DNA of 64,000 nucleotides from Koleobacter methoxysyntrophicus (GTDB lineage Bacteria > Bacillota > Thermosediminibacteria > Koleobacterales > Koleobacteraceae): assembly GCF_017301615.1 (NCBI RefSeq), contig NZ_CP059066.1, forward strand, positions 434,001-498,000, given 5' to 3'. The notes beneath the pieces are model-generated. The model did no database searches, was not told where the DNA came from, and saw only the letters and a program-made list of their open reading frames with translations. Made by a program: the position numbers and the translations under genes. Shown here in pieces: positions 16,879 through 25,888 of this stretch (positions are counted from its first letter, which is position 1; each line of letters begins with the position of its first letter).

Positions 16879-17175
16879 CTATGTTTTGAACCCAGATTTT
16901 TTTTTCAACCAGTTAACCTCTACAGTTAGCTGGCCTATCTCTTTTAATAATTCCTCCCTTTCGGATTCATACTTTTTCTTGAGCTTATCAGCTTCAGTTT
17001 CTCCTCGACTAAATGCTGAAGTCATATTCTCTAAAAACTGCTGTTTCCATCGGTGCAACTGGGTGGGATGGATACCATACTCAGAGGATATCTGACTTAC
17101 AGTTTTTTCCTCTTTGAGTATTTCCAATACTACTTTTGTTTTAAATTCTGCTGTGTAATTTTTTCTCTTATCCAT
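16879..17175 (-). CDS. IS3-family transposase OrfA (HTH domain)
   Basis: A 98-aa protein with the HTH_Tnp_1 sequence RKNYTAEFKTKVVLEILKEE, SEYGIHPTQLHRWKQQFLEN, and a leucine-zipper-like tail (EELLKEIGQLTVEVNWLKKK). It ends just after nine adenines on the coding strand, a classical slippery run for -1 frameshifting into orfB. Confidence 0.9.
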   Translation of the reverse strand: MDKRKNYTAEFKTKVVLEILKEEKTVSQISSEYGIHPTQLHRWKQQFLENMTSAFSRGETEADKLKKKYESEREELLKEIGQLTVEVNWLKKKSGFKT

Positions 17176-17248
17176 AGTTCTTATTATAGCTTAAATTTGC
17201 CTGTTTGTGTGTCTTAATTTCTGGGTTCATTATACTCCAGTATCATTT

Positions 17249-17548
17249 TATCAACCTATCATATCTAGGGGAGGAGTAGAAATAAGTGAAGTAATAGAAA
17301 GGGTCTATATGCAGGGAGAAAATACTTTCGAAAGCTGGAAAAGAGCGCTGGAGGAATCTGGGATAGATTATAAAAAGTATTTTTCTTCTTACATTGATTA
17401 TGAAAAGCTTCCATGGGAAATTCAGGATTGCATTATCAGTAAGGAATATCTTAAAAAAGAATATTTAAACGCATTAGCATTTAAACCTACAAGTGAATGC
17501 TCAGCTGATTGCAAAAACTGTAAAGACAGATGTTTAGGGGGGATATGA
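17249..17548 (+). pseudogene. C-terminal fragment of the split radical SAM protein
   Basis: In-frame translation reads ISRGGVEISEVIERVYMQGEN, SWKRALEESGIDYKKYF, LPWEIQDCIISKEYLKKEYL and ends KPTSECSADCKNCKDRCLGGI. This is the normal C-terminal end of TIGR03960-type proteins: a short domain, then a Ser-x-Glu-Phe/Tyr-Leu segment and a terminal Cys cluster. It therefore completes the gene that starts at 14335. Removing IS3 and one ATT leaves the two halves one base out of frame, so a second small lesion exists or the junction is not exactly as I placed it. Its stop lies 1 bp before the next gene. Confidence 0.75.
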
Positions 17549-17549
17549 T

Positions 17550-19487
17550 TTGATAGTAACATTTTTAATGGATGATGTTTATGAAAAAGTGGCAAAAAAA
17601 TTTGCTGCTAGAAAAGGTTTTAAGTATTTAAGAATAAAGCATGAGGAAGAAGTGAGCGAAATAGAAGAAGATTTTGTGTTTGTATTGTCGCCTGAAAAAA
17701 TAACAGAGAAATTGTTAGATAAATGCTATAAAGCTTCCTGCGAGAGAAATGTATTTTTTGGTTTTATTACAAGCTTAAATGATGAAATAATAAATCGTAA
17801 ACTTGATAATTTTGAAATTGAAAGCACATTAAATTTCGAAAAAGCAATGCTTATATTACGAAAAGAAAACAAGTCTATAGAACATGAATTGAATGCTTAT
17901 GTTTTAACAAGACGGGGCTGTACAGTTGATAATATTGCTTCCTTTATATCAGAAAAACTTTTGCTTTCCGTTGTGATGGATGGTAATAGACGGCATCTCC
18001 ATTTAAACGATGGGAAAATTTGTGGAATAAATTCTGCTGTAGATATTAACGAAATATACAAATATTTTCCGGAGTGTGAAAACTGCGAGTATAAAAGGAT
18101 TGAAGCAGAAAAATTTAATATTGAATGTATGTTTATGAATTCTTGTTCAAGTACATTAATTAGCACATCAGAAAAAGGAAGGTATATAAATGTCGGAATG
18201 AATATACTAAAAAATGCTAAAGCATTAATAAGTGCCTACAGACCCAAGGAAGGCTATATAAGCGAAGCTTTGCTTTATTACTTCCTTGTTAATAAAGGTT
18301 ACAAAATGGGTGAGATACTTTATATTCTTAATATGAATTCATATCATCACGGAAGCGATTATTTCCCGTTTGTTCTTTTGGGTTTTCCAAATACAAAGAT
18401 ATTAGCTGATAATGAAAAACCAAACTTTGATACTAAGGTAACTGTAGAACATAACGGTATAAATATAGATATCTCAGAGTTGGACTACTTTATAGAAGTG
18501 AACATAGATTTAAGTAAAGAACCAGATAAATTTGAAAAGATTTTGAATAGAAAATATCGAGTATTTGCAGAGAACGTAATTTGCGATGATATTTATTATT
18601 CAATAATCCCCTATAAAGCAAGAAAATTCTTGAAAGTTTTTGTATATAGCTGGAAAAAAATAAATAAAGAGCTGAGAATTAAAATCGATTTAGAAGATGA
18701 AAGCAAAAACGACCTAGTAATTATTTCAAATAAATATAAAAGTATGCAAAAATTGGAGATGTTGGGGTTTAGGCATCAAAAAATTAAAGGTAAGATTAGA
18801 AACTATTCTATGTATGCAATAACTATCATAGAGAGTATGGACGAAAGCTTTAGAAATCTAAAAAATAGTGATTTTTTAAAAAAATTAGAAAAATTAAAAC
18901 AGATGGAAAAAGACCTGTACACCTCACTAAAAGATATGCTATTAAGTCAAAATCCCAGATTTTTCGTTGAGGAATACAGAAACAACGTTGTAACAAGGTG
19001 TGCTGATTCACGGTTTCATGAAGAACACCAGTGTCCGTTTTGCGGAAATCCTTTGTCGATGAAAGAGTCATATAATGGTTTATTGGATATCAAAAGATTG
19101 TCAGCTTTTTGCAGCAATTGTCATAATGTGTTTGATGTTCCGTTTTATGGAGAAAAAATCAAGTATCCTTTGATAGAAATCAAAAATTATAGTGGAGATT
19201 CTATAGAATTTTTCATTCATGTGAAAAATTTAAACCCATATATAACTAATAACTGTATTTGCTTTAACGTTTGGTGTGAAAATAGAAGTGAATTCGAAAA
19301 TTTAATTTTAACTAAAGAATTTGAAATTTTTGAGCTAAATCCTAACTCAAATAAATCAATAGAAGTTTCAGTTTGTCTCAAGGATACAACCAAAAAGGTC
19401 AACCAAACTTACTGTCTATATGTATATTGGTTTGAAAATTTTGATATTTTTGTAAGTACCTATACTTTTAAATTGAAAAACATATGA
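17550..19487 (+). CDS. Unknown 645-aa protein, clan-CD-peptidase-like N-terminal half plus zinc ribbon
   Basis: I do not recognise a named family. The first 300 residues look like a caspase/gingipain-type (clan CD) fold: an early strand DFVFVLSP, FFGFITSLNDE, then VVMDGNRRHLHLNDGKICG (His149/151), then a hydrophobic strand ending in FMNSCSSTLI (Cys199), and EGYISEALLYYFL ... MNSYHHGSDYFPFVLLGF, reminiscent of the LLGDP end of C25/CHAT domains. Residues about 490-525 form a zinc ribbon (CPFCGNP and FCSNCHN), and a beta-rich C-terminal domain follows. It starts at TTG 17550 behind GGGGGGAT and is coupled to the radical SAM gene before it and the MFS gene after it. A maturation protease is one inference. 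Confidence 0.6.
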   Translation: MIVTFLMDDVYEKVAKKFAARKGFKYLRIKHEEEVSEIEEDFVFVLSPEKITEKLLDKCYKASCERNVFFGFITSLNDEIINRKLDNFEIESTLNFEKAMLILRKENKSIEHELNAYVLTRRGCTVDNIASFISEKLLLSVVMDGNRRHLHLNDGKICGINSAVDINEIYKYFPECENCEYKRIEAEKFNIECMFMNSCSSTLISTSEKGRYINVGMNILKNAKALISAYRPKEGYISEALLYYFLVNKGYKMGEILYILNMNSYHHGSDYFPFVLLGFPNTKILADNEKPNFDTKVTVEHNGINIDISELDYFIEVNIDLSKEPDKFEKILNRKYRVFAENVICDDIYYSIIPYKARKFLKVFVYSWKKINKELRIKIDLEDESKNDLVIISNKYKSMQKLEMLGFRHQKIKGKIRNYSMYAITIIESMDESFRNLKNSDFLKKLEKLKQMEKDLYTSLKDMLLSQNPRFFVEEYRNNVVTRCADSRFHEEHQCPFCGNPLSMKESYNGLLDIKRLSAFCSNCHNVFDVPFYGEKIKYPLIEIKNYSGDSIEFFIHVKNLNPYITNNCICFNVWCENRSEFENLILTKEFEIFELNPNSNKSIEVSVCLKDTTKKVNQTYCLYVYWFENFDIFVSTYTFKLKNI

Positions 19488-19502
19488 AAAGGTGGATGGG
19501 AA

Positions 19503-20732
19503 ATGATCAGAAAAGTGCTAGGAGATTACTTTATAAATAAGAATTTTTTCCTATTAATTAATGGAGCGTTTGTTTCAATGATAGGAACCAGGATATATGA
19601 AGTTGCAATAACTTGGTGGGTATACCAGAAAACAGGTTCATCATTAAATGTTGGATGGTTTCTAATAGCAACTTTCTTACCAAGAATAATTGCCAGTCCT
19701 TATTCAGGGTATGTTCTGGATCATACGAGCAGAAGAAATATCATGGTTTTGATGGATATTCTTAGAGGATTATTAATGTTGTTCCTTTTTATTCCTGTAG
19801 CTATTGGGAAACTAACTATTATTTATTTAGCAGCAATAACTATTTTGGTTTCCATATGTGATGCATTTTTTAACCCAGCAGTAAATTCGTTAATTCCCGA
19901 TATTATAAATAAAGAACTTTTTGTAAGAGGAAACTCACTTTATCAGCTATCAAACAATGTCTCAAAGGTATTAGGACCAGTTTTTGGAGCAACATTACTG
20001 CAGGTAGTAGGAGTAGGTGGAATAATATTAATAAATGCTCTTTCTTTCGTTATTTCCGGAATGTGTGTTATTCTTATAAAAGTAGAAGAAAAACATTTAA
20101 AAACCGGAAGAAAAAGCCAAACTTTTATCAAAGACTCTCAGGAATGCAAAATATTTTTCAAGAAAAATGTCTTTATATTATCTCTTGTTATTCTTATAGG
20201 TGTTCTCAACTTCTTCACAGGTGCGCTTCATGTATTGCTTCCAGTCCATGTAAAAAGACTTGGTATGGAAAGTATTCAATATGGAAGTCTGCTCAGCGCA
20301 CTTTCGGTAGGAGCTATTGTAGCAATGGTTATTACTACAATAAGTAAAATAGAAGTGAGTATTTTATTTCTTGCTATTTCGTTGTTTGTGTATGGTTTAT
20401 CAATTTTAGTTTTTTCTCTTACCTCTTCCTTTATTATTATGATAATTTCCTATTTTGTTGTGGGAATTGGGCAAACCATATTCAATGTAAATATGGTATC
20501 AATATTACAGAAAATTATACCTATTGATTTAAGAGGAAAAGTATTTTCCATAGTTCAGGCACTTACTACAGCACTTATACCGATTTCATATGGTGTATTT
20601 GGTATGTTAGGAAATTATTTTAAAACAAGCTATATATTTATACTTACATCGGTGGCACTTTTAACAGGTGGGATCTATGTATTTCTTAGCGAAAAATTAA
20701 TAGAGGAAACTAAAAAAGTTAAGACCAGCTAA
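19503..20732 (+). CDS. MFS transporter, export type
   Basis: A 409-aa membrane protein with about 12 hydrophobic segments and MFS signatures: the loop 2-3 motif SGYVLDHTSRRNIM and the opening NKNFFLLINGAFVSMIGTRIYEVAITWWVYQKTGSS typical of the MFS_3/macrolide-efflux type. It starts at ATG 19503 after GGTGGATGGGAA, 15 bp behind the 645-aa gene, so it is the third gene of the operon. In this context it would export the product of the cluster. It is AT-rich like its neighbours. Confidence 0.85.
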   Translation: MIRKVLGDYFINKNFFLLINGAFVSMIGTRIYEVAITWWVYQKTGSSLNVGWFLIATFLPRIIASPYSGYVLDHTSRRNIMVLMDILRGLLMLFLFIPVAIGKLTIIYLAAITILVSICDAFFNPAVNSLIPDIINKELFVRGNSLYQLSNNVSKVLGPVFGATLLQVVGVGGIILINALSFVISGMCVILIKVEEKHLKTGRKSQTFIKDSQECKIFFKKNVFILSLVILIGVLNFFTGALHVLLPVHVKRLGMESIQYGSLLSALSVGAIVAMVITTISKIEVSILFLAISLFVYGLSILVFSLTSSFIIMIISYFVVGIGQTIFNVNMVSILQKIIPIDLRGKVFSIVQALTTALIPISYGVFGMLGNYFKTSYIFILTSVALLTGGIYVFLSEKLIEETKKVKTS

Positions 20733-20881
20733 TATTTGTCAAGGGTTTTTTGAAGAAAGTTTAAAAATTTTTTGAAAGGCAATAACTGAAAAAAAACTGT
20801 ATAGCAACAAGACCACCCATTAAAAAGTTAACATAAAACAGCTGGTCTGAAAGAAAAAATGCGGACATTGAAAACAAAAAA

Positions 20882-21440
20882 TCAAGCAGTCTTCTTCTGA
20901 TGCTGTGATGCCTTAAGAGCAAGTAATTTCTTATGTTCCACGGGTGTCCTCAGCACAAAGGGTTTTTGGTCTCTCAACACAGCAAAAATAATGTATACAA
21001 GCTTATGCACTACAGCATATTGCCGGCAGAGATTGCGTATGTCCGATATAGCCTCAACAGGCATATTGGTAGGCCTAAGCTCCTTGAGCCTATAAAGGAT
21101 AGCAATGCGGTAAGCGTCAACTTTATCATTTTTCACTTTCCTCACGCTGATATTTTTGATAGAATCAGTTTGGATAGGGTTAACTACAATAACCTTATAT
21201 CCAGCGTTTTTGAGGAAGCGGAAAAGGAGTCTGTGATAATGGCCGGTGGCCTCCATGATAATTAAGGGTATCATGTCAAACTCCTTTTCCGCTCTTTTTA
21301 GAAGCCCGCACGCTTTCTTGAAATCGGATACATTATGATGTACCCTCATCCTTGCAAACACTTTGTTATCAGGGCCTAAGATGCACATATCGCTTGAATC
21401 TCTTGCTTACATCAAAGCCTGCTATTGGATGATTTGTCAT
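20882..21440 (-). pseudogene. IS110-family transposase, frameshifted and internally deleted
   Basis: The start ATG 21440 reads MTNHPIAGFDVSKRF, the DEDD domain beginning. An extra A then shifts the frame before DMCILGPDNKVFARMRVHH. The rest of the DEDD_Tnp_IS110 domain follows (IIMEATGHYHRLLFRFLKNAGYKV, VRKVKNDKVDAYRIA), but at RNLCRQY it jumps directly to the family C-terminal end (VYIIFAVLRDQKPFVLRTPVEHKKLLALK). Roughly 200 or more residues, including the second catalytic Ser domain, are gone. The remnant is 168 aa against about 400 for an intact enzyme and cannot transpose. Confidence 0.8.
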
Positions 21441-21469
21441 AGGTTTCTGACCTCCTTAAAGTTTAGTAT

Positions 21470-21680
21470 TTTGGAACAGGAGCATCCATTCCATTTCCCT
21501 GTAAGATACAACCTTGCACGTGAAGCGAGGAGCCAACGTTTAGTTGGCCTCAACCAGCCAAAACGTAGAGTCTTACACGGAATGGATTGATAGTCTTTAC
21601 TACGGGTAATCTCCTTCATATAGAAGGAGCCCCTGGAGGATTTACACCAAACCTCCTATTCCGCAAGACATTATACTACA
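21470..21680 (-). ncRNA. Structured non-coding flank of the IS110 element, candidate bridge RNA
   Basis: Directly upstream of the transposase start (same strand) lies a strongly foldable segment. The long-range stem ATCCATTCC (21484-21492) / GGAATGGAT (21579-21587) is stacked on TGTAAGA (21500-21506) / TCTTACA (21571-21577). An inner hairpin pairs ACGTTT (21536-21541) with AAACGT (21561-21566). Further hairpins are CTCCTTC/GAAGGAG (21611-21629) and GGAGG/CCTCC (21635-21656). IS110-group elements encode a bridge RNA in this non-coding end, so this is a good candidate; transcription is inferred. Confidence 0.5.
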
Positions 21681-21822
21681 TTTTTAGGGTCCAGGCCAAC
21701 AGGTTGGTAAGTCAGCCTAATGGCAGAAGACTGGAGAATTATGTTAACTTAATAAAACTGATAATCGGTTCAGCAACTTACTGCTGAATTATTACAACTA
21801 TATCTTACAAGGAGGGATTTAG

Positions 21823-22406
21823 TTGTATCAGAGTTACCCTGGCTGGGGCGGATACCCTGGTCAATATATGCATATGAATCTTTACTATGTATTAATGGGG
21901 TTAAGACCTATAGTCAATCAAGTAAGGAGAAAATTTGAATCCGGCGTTCCTTTTGAGCTGAACTCAGTTCAACCTACAGCCCTTACCGCTGCTTGAAGGT
22001 TGAGGAAAGTTATGCTTTTGATGGTGTAAAGTTTCATGAGTATTACTTTGAAAACCTGGGCGGCAAATACAAAAGACCTGATGGGCTTCTGGAAAGGGCT
22101 ATAATAGACAGCTTCGGTTCTTACCAGAACTGGATTGAAGACTTTAAGGCACTGGGTCTTTCTATGAGGGGGTGGGCCGTCTTATCCTTTGACTACCGTG
22201 ATGGAAGGCTGCACAACTACGGCCTGGATGCTCACAACATAGGGGTCATCACGGGGTCAGTACCCCTTCTGGTTCTGGATGTTTATGAACATGCCTATTT
22301 TATTGATTACGGAACCAGGCGTGCAGCATATATAGAGGCCTTTATGGAAAATATCGACTGGGAAGTGGTAAACAGGAGGTTTTATGAAATTAACTTCAAA
22401 TATTGA
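21823..22406 (+). CDS. Fe/Mn superoxide dismutase-family protein, apparently frameshifted
   Basis: TTG 21823 behind CAAGGAGGGATTTAG reads MYQSYPGWGGYPGQYMHMN and on to PTALTAA, then a TGA at 21994-21996. A frame overlapping that stop (from 21993) continues KVEESYAFDGVKFHEYYFENLGG, then WAVLSFDYRDGRLHNYG and LLVLDVYEHAYFIDYGTRR, the SOD C-terminal domain with metal ligands in LDVYEHAY. I read this as one gene with a one-base shift; two coupled ORFs or a sequencing error are alternatives. The Gly/Tyr-rich N-terminus replaces the usual His-bearing SOD helix, so enzymatic activity is doubtful. A terminator follows at 22441-22473. Confidence 0.6.
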
Positions 22407-22440
22407 AATTGTTTTAAAACCTTAAAAATAAATAAAAAAG

Positions 22441-22473
22441 GGAGGAACGGCATTTCAAATCACCCGTTCCTCC
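22441..22473. terminator. Bidirectional terminator between SOD-like and gltB-like genes
   Basis: A 10-bp stem GGAGGAACGG (22441-22450) / CCGTTCCTCC (22464-22473) with a 13-nt loop lies between two convergent genes. It is A-rich on one side (AATAAAAAAG), giving a U-tract for the minus-strand transcript. Confidence 0.75.
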
Positions 22474-22526
22474 TAAGATTTAACTGAGGGATTTTAAGGG
22501 CTTTTTAAAAATTTCTGTGTTTTACT

Positions 22527-24134
22527 CTACACAGCTTTAACCTTTCTTTCACCCGACCACAGGATCCCCATAACTTCTTCTCTGTCCACATCCATTATAT
22601 ACCTTATCCCCGTAATTTCAGAAGCCTCTCTGGTTAGGGCTGCAATGTCGCGCCTTTCTATATAATTCAGCCCAAATTTACGGGCACCGCACATCAGCTG
22701 GGATAGACCTACAGCTAAACGGTCAAAATAGGTAAATACACCTATTGCAGCCGGCGGAATATCTTTGAAATTATCACCGAATCGCTCTTTAAGGGTTGCT
22801 GTAGAAGCGAAAACCTGTTCAAGTTTATCCCCGTATCTGCCGGAAATCTCTTTAGATACCTTTCCTTCCTTAATCTGATTACCCAGGGTCTTCCCGACCA
22901 TTGCCGCTGTCAAAGGCCCTCTTGCCATCCCTACTAGGTTTACATAAGGTGCTCCTAGAGCCAATCCTTTAAATATATGGTCTTCCAGAGAGAACCCGCC
23001 CGCAATAGCTACACTCGGTAAATAACCGCCCTGTTTATCTATTTCTTTCAAGTATTGATACAGCAGGGCTTCTATATAAACGGTGGGGATACCCCACTCA
23101 TTCATCATCCTCCAGGGGCTCATCCCGGTACCGCCCCCCGCACCATCGACGGTCAGCAGGTCTATTTTAGCATCGGATGCAAATTTCACAGCCCTTGCCA
23201 AGTCTGCCGGCCTGTAGGCCCCCGTTTTCAGGAACACATATTTCGCTCCAATCTTCCTCAGTTCTTCCACTCTGCCGGCAAAATCCTCCCAGGATACCAT
23301 TCCTATCCTGGAATGCCGCTCGAATTCTTTAAATGACCCATGATTAAAAGCCTCTTGCACAGCAGGGTCTTCGGGGTCGGGCAAAACTATGTAACCCCTC
23401 CTTTTTAATTCAAGTGCCCTTTCCAGTGTTGACAACTTAACCTCCCCGCCGATATCTTTTGCGCCCTGGCCCCACTTTAATTCAACGGCTTCTACACCCA
23501 GTTCCTGTATGGCATACTCCAGAACCCCCAGTCTGGTATCTTCCACATTTGACTGTACAACCACTGTACCGTAACCATCAGACCAATCCCTGTAAAGCTT
23601 AATGCGGTTTTCCATATCGGGTGACTTTTTTACCCTGCCTCCAACTATTTCAGCATCTGGGTCCATCCCGCATACATTTTCCCCTATAGTAAGCGGTACG
23701 CCCGAAATTGCAGCCCCTATTGCAAGGCCTTCCCAGTTATCTTTGGCTACCTTTGTAGAGCCAAGGCCGGGAATGATAACCGGTAGTCTCAGTTTTATAC
23801 CGTTTCTGCCACCTATCTTTGTTTCAAGCTTAACAGCCGGGAAAATAGCTTTGTCGCTGTCGGGCTCAATCCCAAAGGCTCCGACGGCCGTTCCCATAAT
23901 GTTAAAATGTGAAAAATCTACGGGATAATCCTTCTCAGAAGCGGCCGTGATTGAACCGAAGGGCTGCGGATAGATCATCTCCCTGCCCCTTAAGGCAGAT
24001 TTCCCCACTTCGCATAAGCCGGGACACCCCTCAATACAGGTTGTGCATAAACCGCTGTAAGGACACACACTGTTTGGCGTCCTGTTTTTGGACATCGTAG
24101 CCGCGCTCGCGTTAATTCCTTTACTATAGCTCAT
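22527..24134 (-). CDS. FMN-binding glutamate synthase family protein (GltB domain 2-like)
   Basis: A 535-aa stand-alone synthase-domain protein. An N-terminal cysteine cluster (VCPYSGLCTTCIEGCPGLCEVG) precedes the FMN-binding TIM barrel with LPVIIPGLGSTKVAKDNWEGLA, VEAVELKWGQGAKDIGGEVK and LLTVDGAGGGTGMSPWRMM. It lacks the glutaminase domain of true GltB and no gltD neighbour is present, so it is probably an archaeal-type or orphan GltS-like oxidoreductase. Its substrate is not established. It is transcribed alone from the promoter at 24194-24222. Confidence 0.85.
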   Translation of the reverse strand: MSYSKGINASAATMSKNRTPNSVCPYSGLCTTCIEGCPGLCEVGKSALRGREMIYPQPFGSITAASEKDYPVDFSHFNIMGTAVGAFGIEPDSDKAIFPAVKLETKIGGRNGIKLRLPVIIPGLGSTKVAKDNWEGLAIGAAISGVPLTIGENVCGMDPDAEIVGGRVKKSPDMENRIKLYRDWSDGYGTVVVQSNVEDTRLGVLEYAIQELGVEAVELKWGQGAKDIGGEVKLSTLERALELKRRGYIVLPDPEDPAVQEAFNHGSFKEFERHSRIGMVSWEDFAGRVEELRKIGAKYVFLKTGAYRPADLARAVKFASDAKIDLLTVDGAGGGTGMSPWRMMNEWGIPTVYIEALLYQYLKEIDKQGGYLPSVAIAGGFSLEDHIFKGLALGAPYVNLVGMARGPLTAAMVGKTLGNQIKEGKVSKEISGRYGDKLEQVFASTATLKERFGDNFKDIPPAAIGVFTYFDRLAVGLSQLMCGARKFGLNYIERRDIAALTREASEITGIRYIMDVDREEVMGILWSGERKVKAV

Positions 24135-24159
24135 TGTTTCCTCTCCCCTCCTTATAATA

Positions 24160-24222
24160 TTTGTATAATTGTATACAGGTATAATTATACACTATTATAC
24201 AGGTTAATTGGCATAGTGTCAA
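24160..24222 (-). promoter_or_regulatory. SigA promoter and palindromic operator of the gltB-like gene
   Basis: On the minus strand TTGACA (24217-24222) and TATAAT (24194-24199) are separated by exactly 17 bp. Just downstream are two near-copies of a palindrome, GTATAATTATAC and GTATACAATTATAC, at about 24165-24192, overlapping the likely transcription start. They look like operator sites for a repressor, perhaps GntR-type; the regulator is unknown. Confidence 0.75.
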
Positions 24223-24278
24223 TATTTTTTAAAAAAAATATGGATATTTATTTTCAAATGTAGTATAGTAATAAATAA

Positions 24279-24316
24279 AAGGTAAACATCGACTAACATA
24301 GCCGAATGTTTACCTT
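24279..24316. terminator. Terminator downstream of the fru operon
   Basis: An 11-bp stem AAGGTAAACAT (24279-24289) / ATGTTTACCTT (24306-24316) lies about 60 bp past the PTS EIIBC stop. An A/T-rich tail on the minus strand (TTTATTTATT) supports termination of the fru transcript. Confidence 0.7.
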
Positions 24317-24378
24317 ATTATTAACAATGTGTTATATCAATATGTCGGTTTGTCGGGCATATAGGTAAAAGCGAAATA

Positions 24379-25812
24379 TTATTTTGTAATCAACCGCTCT
24401 TTTGATAATACCGAACTCCATGCGGAAGCCTTCAGGGCATTTATCATTAACGCCGTTACAAGGGTACCGGCCCCAATGGCAACGATATACATGAGTAGAT
24501 TACCTACAGCATTGGGTATAAATAGAACGAATATGCCGCCATGAGGGGCTCTGAGGGTAACTCCAAACAGCATTGATAATGCTCCGGCTACAGCAGAGCC
24601 GGTCATTATAGAGGGAATAACCCTGAACGGGTCAGCAGCAGCGAAAGGTATTGCGCCTTCCGTAATAAAGGATATACCCAAAACCCAAGCAGCCTTTCCT
24701 GCTTCCCTCTCTTCTCTGGTGTATATCTTTGGGGCCATTAATGTTGCAAGGGCTAATCCCAGGGGAGGTGTCATTCCTGCTGCCATTACCGCTGCCTGGG
24801 GTTCAAAAATATTTGAACCCAGGAGCCCTACCGCAAAAGTATAGGCCGCCTTATTAACGGGACCGCCCATATCAAAGGCCATCATTAACCCCAATACAAC
24901 TCCTAATATTACCGCATTTATATCACTCATTCCCTTTAACCAGATGCTCAACCCGTTCATCAATGCCGTTGCAGGTTTTCCGATAACATATATCATTAAG
25001 AGACCCACTACTAGGGTACTTGCAAAAGGTAGAATCAGGATGGGTTTTAAACCTTCAAAGGCCCTGGGGAGTTTTATAATTTCTTTAAGCCATTGAGTAA
25101 AGTAACCTGCTATAAATCCAGCTATTATTCCGCCTAAAAATCCAGCCCCAATGTTGGCAGCAAGTATCCCCCCGATCATTCCCGGAGCAAGACCCGGTCT
25201 ATCAGCAATTGAATAGGAGATATATCCTGCCAGAATGGGTACCATCAAGGCAAAGGCAGAACCGCCGCCTATGGTCATTAAGGCTGCTGCCAGAGTGCCT
25301 TCCTGTTTAAAGGCTTCTATTCCGAAGATAAATGAAATGGCTATAATGAGCCCCCCTGCCACCACAAAGGGGATCATATGTGAAACTCCTGTCATTAAAT
25401 GCTTATAAGGCCCCGTTCTCTGAGCATTTTTCAGGGCTTTATCTTCTTGAATCATATTTATGATATCATCCCTGGAAACCGTTTTTGCTTTGTCCACTTT
25501 TAGAATTTCTTTCTTATTAAGTGCCTCTTCAATGAGTTTAACGGGATTTTTAATTGCTTCCCCTACAGATGTAATAACTACTGGCTTTCCGACAAACCTA
25601 TCGGTTTTAACATTGGCATCGGCAGCTATTATAACAGCTTGGGCTTCTCTTATATCCTCCGGTGTTAGCTCCTTTTCCACACCAATAGAGCCCTGGGTTT
25701 CAACCTTTATCTCGATTCCTTTTTCAGCTGCAGCCTTTGTAAGAGCTTCTGCTGCCATATAGGTGTGGGCTATACCTGTTGGACAAGATGTTACAGCTAC
25801 CAGCTTTATCAT
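24379..25812 (-). CDS. PTS fructose transporter subunit IIBC
   Basis: A 477-aa fusion. Residues 1 to about 100 are EIIB(Fru), with the phosphocysteine in [19 protein letters not shown]. Residues about 130-477 are the EIIC membrane channel, with roughly nine or more hydrophobic segments and typical sequences such as [44 protein letters not shown] and RAPHGGIF. It imports fructose and phosphorylates it to fructose 1-phosphate. It is the last gene of fruR-fruK-EIIA-EIIBC; EIIA is a separate gene 76 bp upstream, where many relatives fuse EIIABC. The HPr/EI components are outside the window. Confidence 0.93.
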   Translation of the reverse strand: MIKLVAVTSCPTGIAHTYMAAEALTKAAAEKGIEIKVETQGSIGVEKELTPEDIREAQAVIIAADANVKTDRFVGKPVVITSVGEAIKNPVKLIEEALNKKEILKVDKAKTVSRDDIINMIQEDKALKNAQRTGPYKHLMTGVSHMIPFVVAGGLIIAISFIFGIEAFKQEGTLAAALMTIGGGSAFALMVPILAGYISYSIADRPGLAPGMIGGILAANIGAGFLGGIIAGFIAGYFTQWLKEIIKLPRAFEGLKPILILPFASTLVVGLLMIYVIGKPATALMNGLSIWLKGMSDINAVILGVVLGLMMAFDMGGPVNKAAYTFAVGLLGSNIFEPQAAVMAAGMTPPLGLALATLMAPKIYTREEREAGKAAWVLGISFITEGAIPFAAADPFRVIPSIMTGSAVAGALSMLFGVTLRAPHGGIFVLFIPNAVGNLLMYIVAIGAGTLVTALMINALKASAWSSVLSKERLITK

Positions 25813-25888
25813 TTCTTTACCCCCTTAATTGGTTTTCATTACTTATTTGACACTGCCATCCTAAAATTCATTTGCAACTATCCTCATT

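Larger units (their letters stand above)
15745..17244 (-). mobile_element. IS3-family insertion sequence, 1,500 bp, inserted in the radical SAM gene
   Basis: The element holds IS3-type orfA and orfB on the minus strand. The ends GGTACTCTATAATG (left) and the complement of the right end, GATACTGGAGTATAATG, are related imperfect repeats. Inner repeats AAGACA and AAATTTAAGC also match. A 3-bp ATT duplication flanks it (15742-15744 and 17245-17247), the usual IS3 size. About 260 bp of non-coding DNA lies between the orfB stop and the left end. Both ORFs look intact, so this is probably a recent insertion. Confidence 0.78.
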
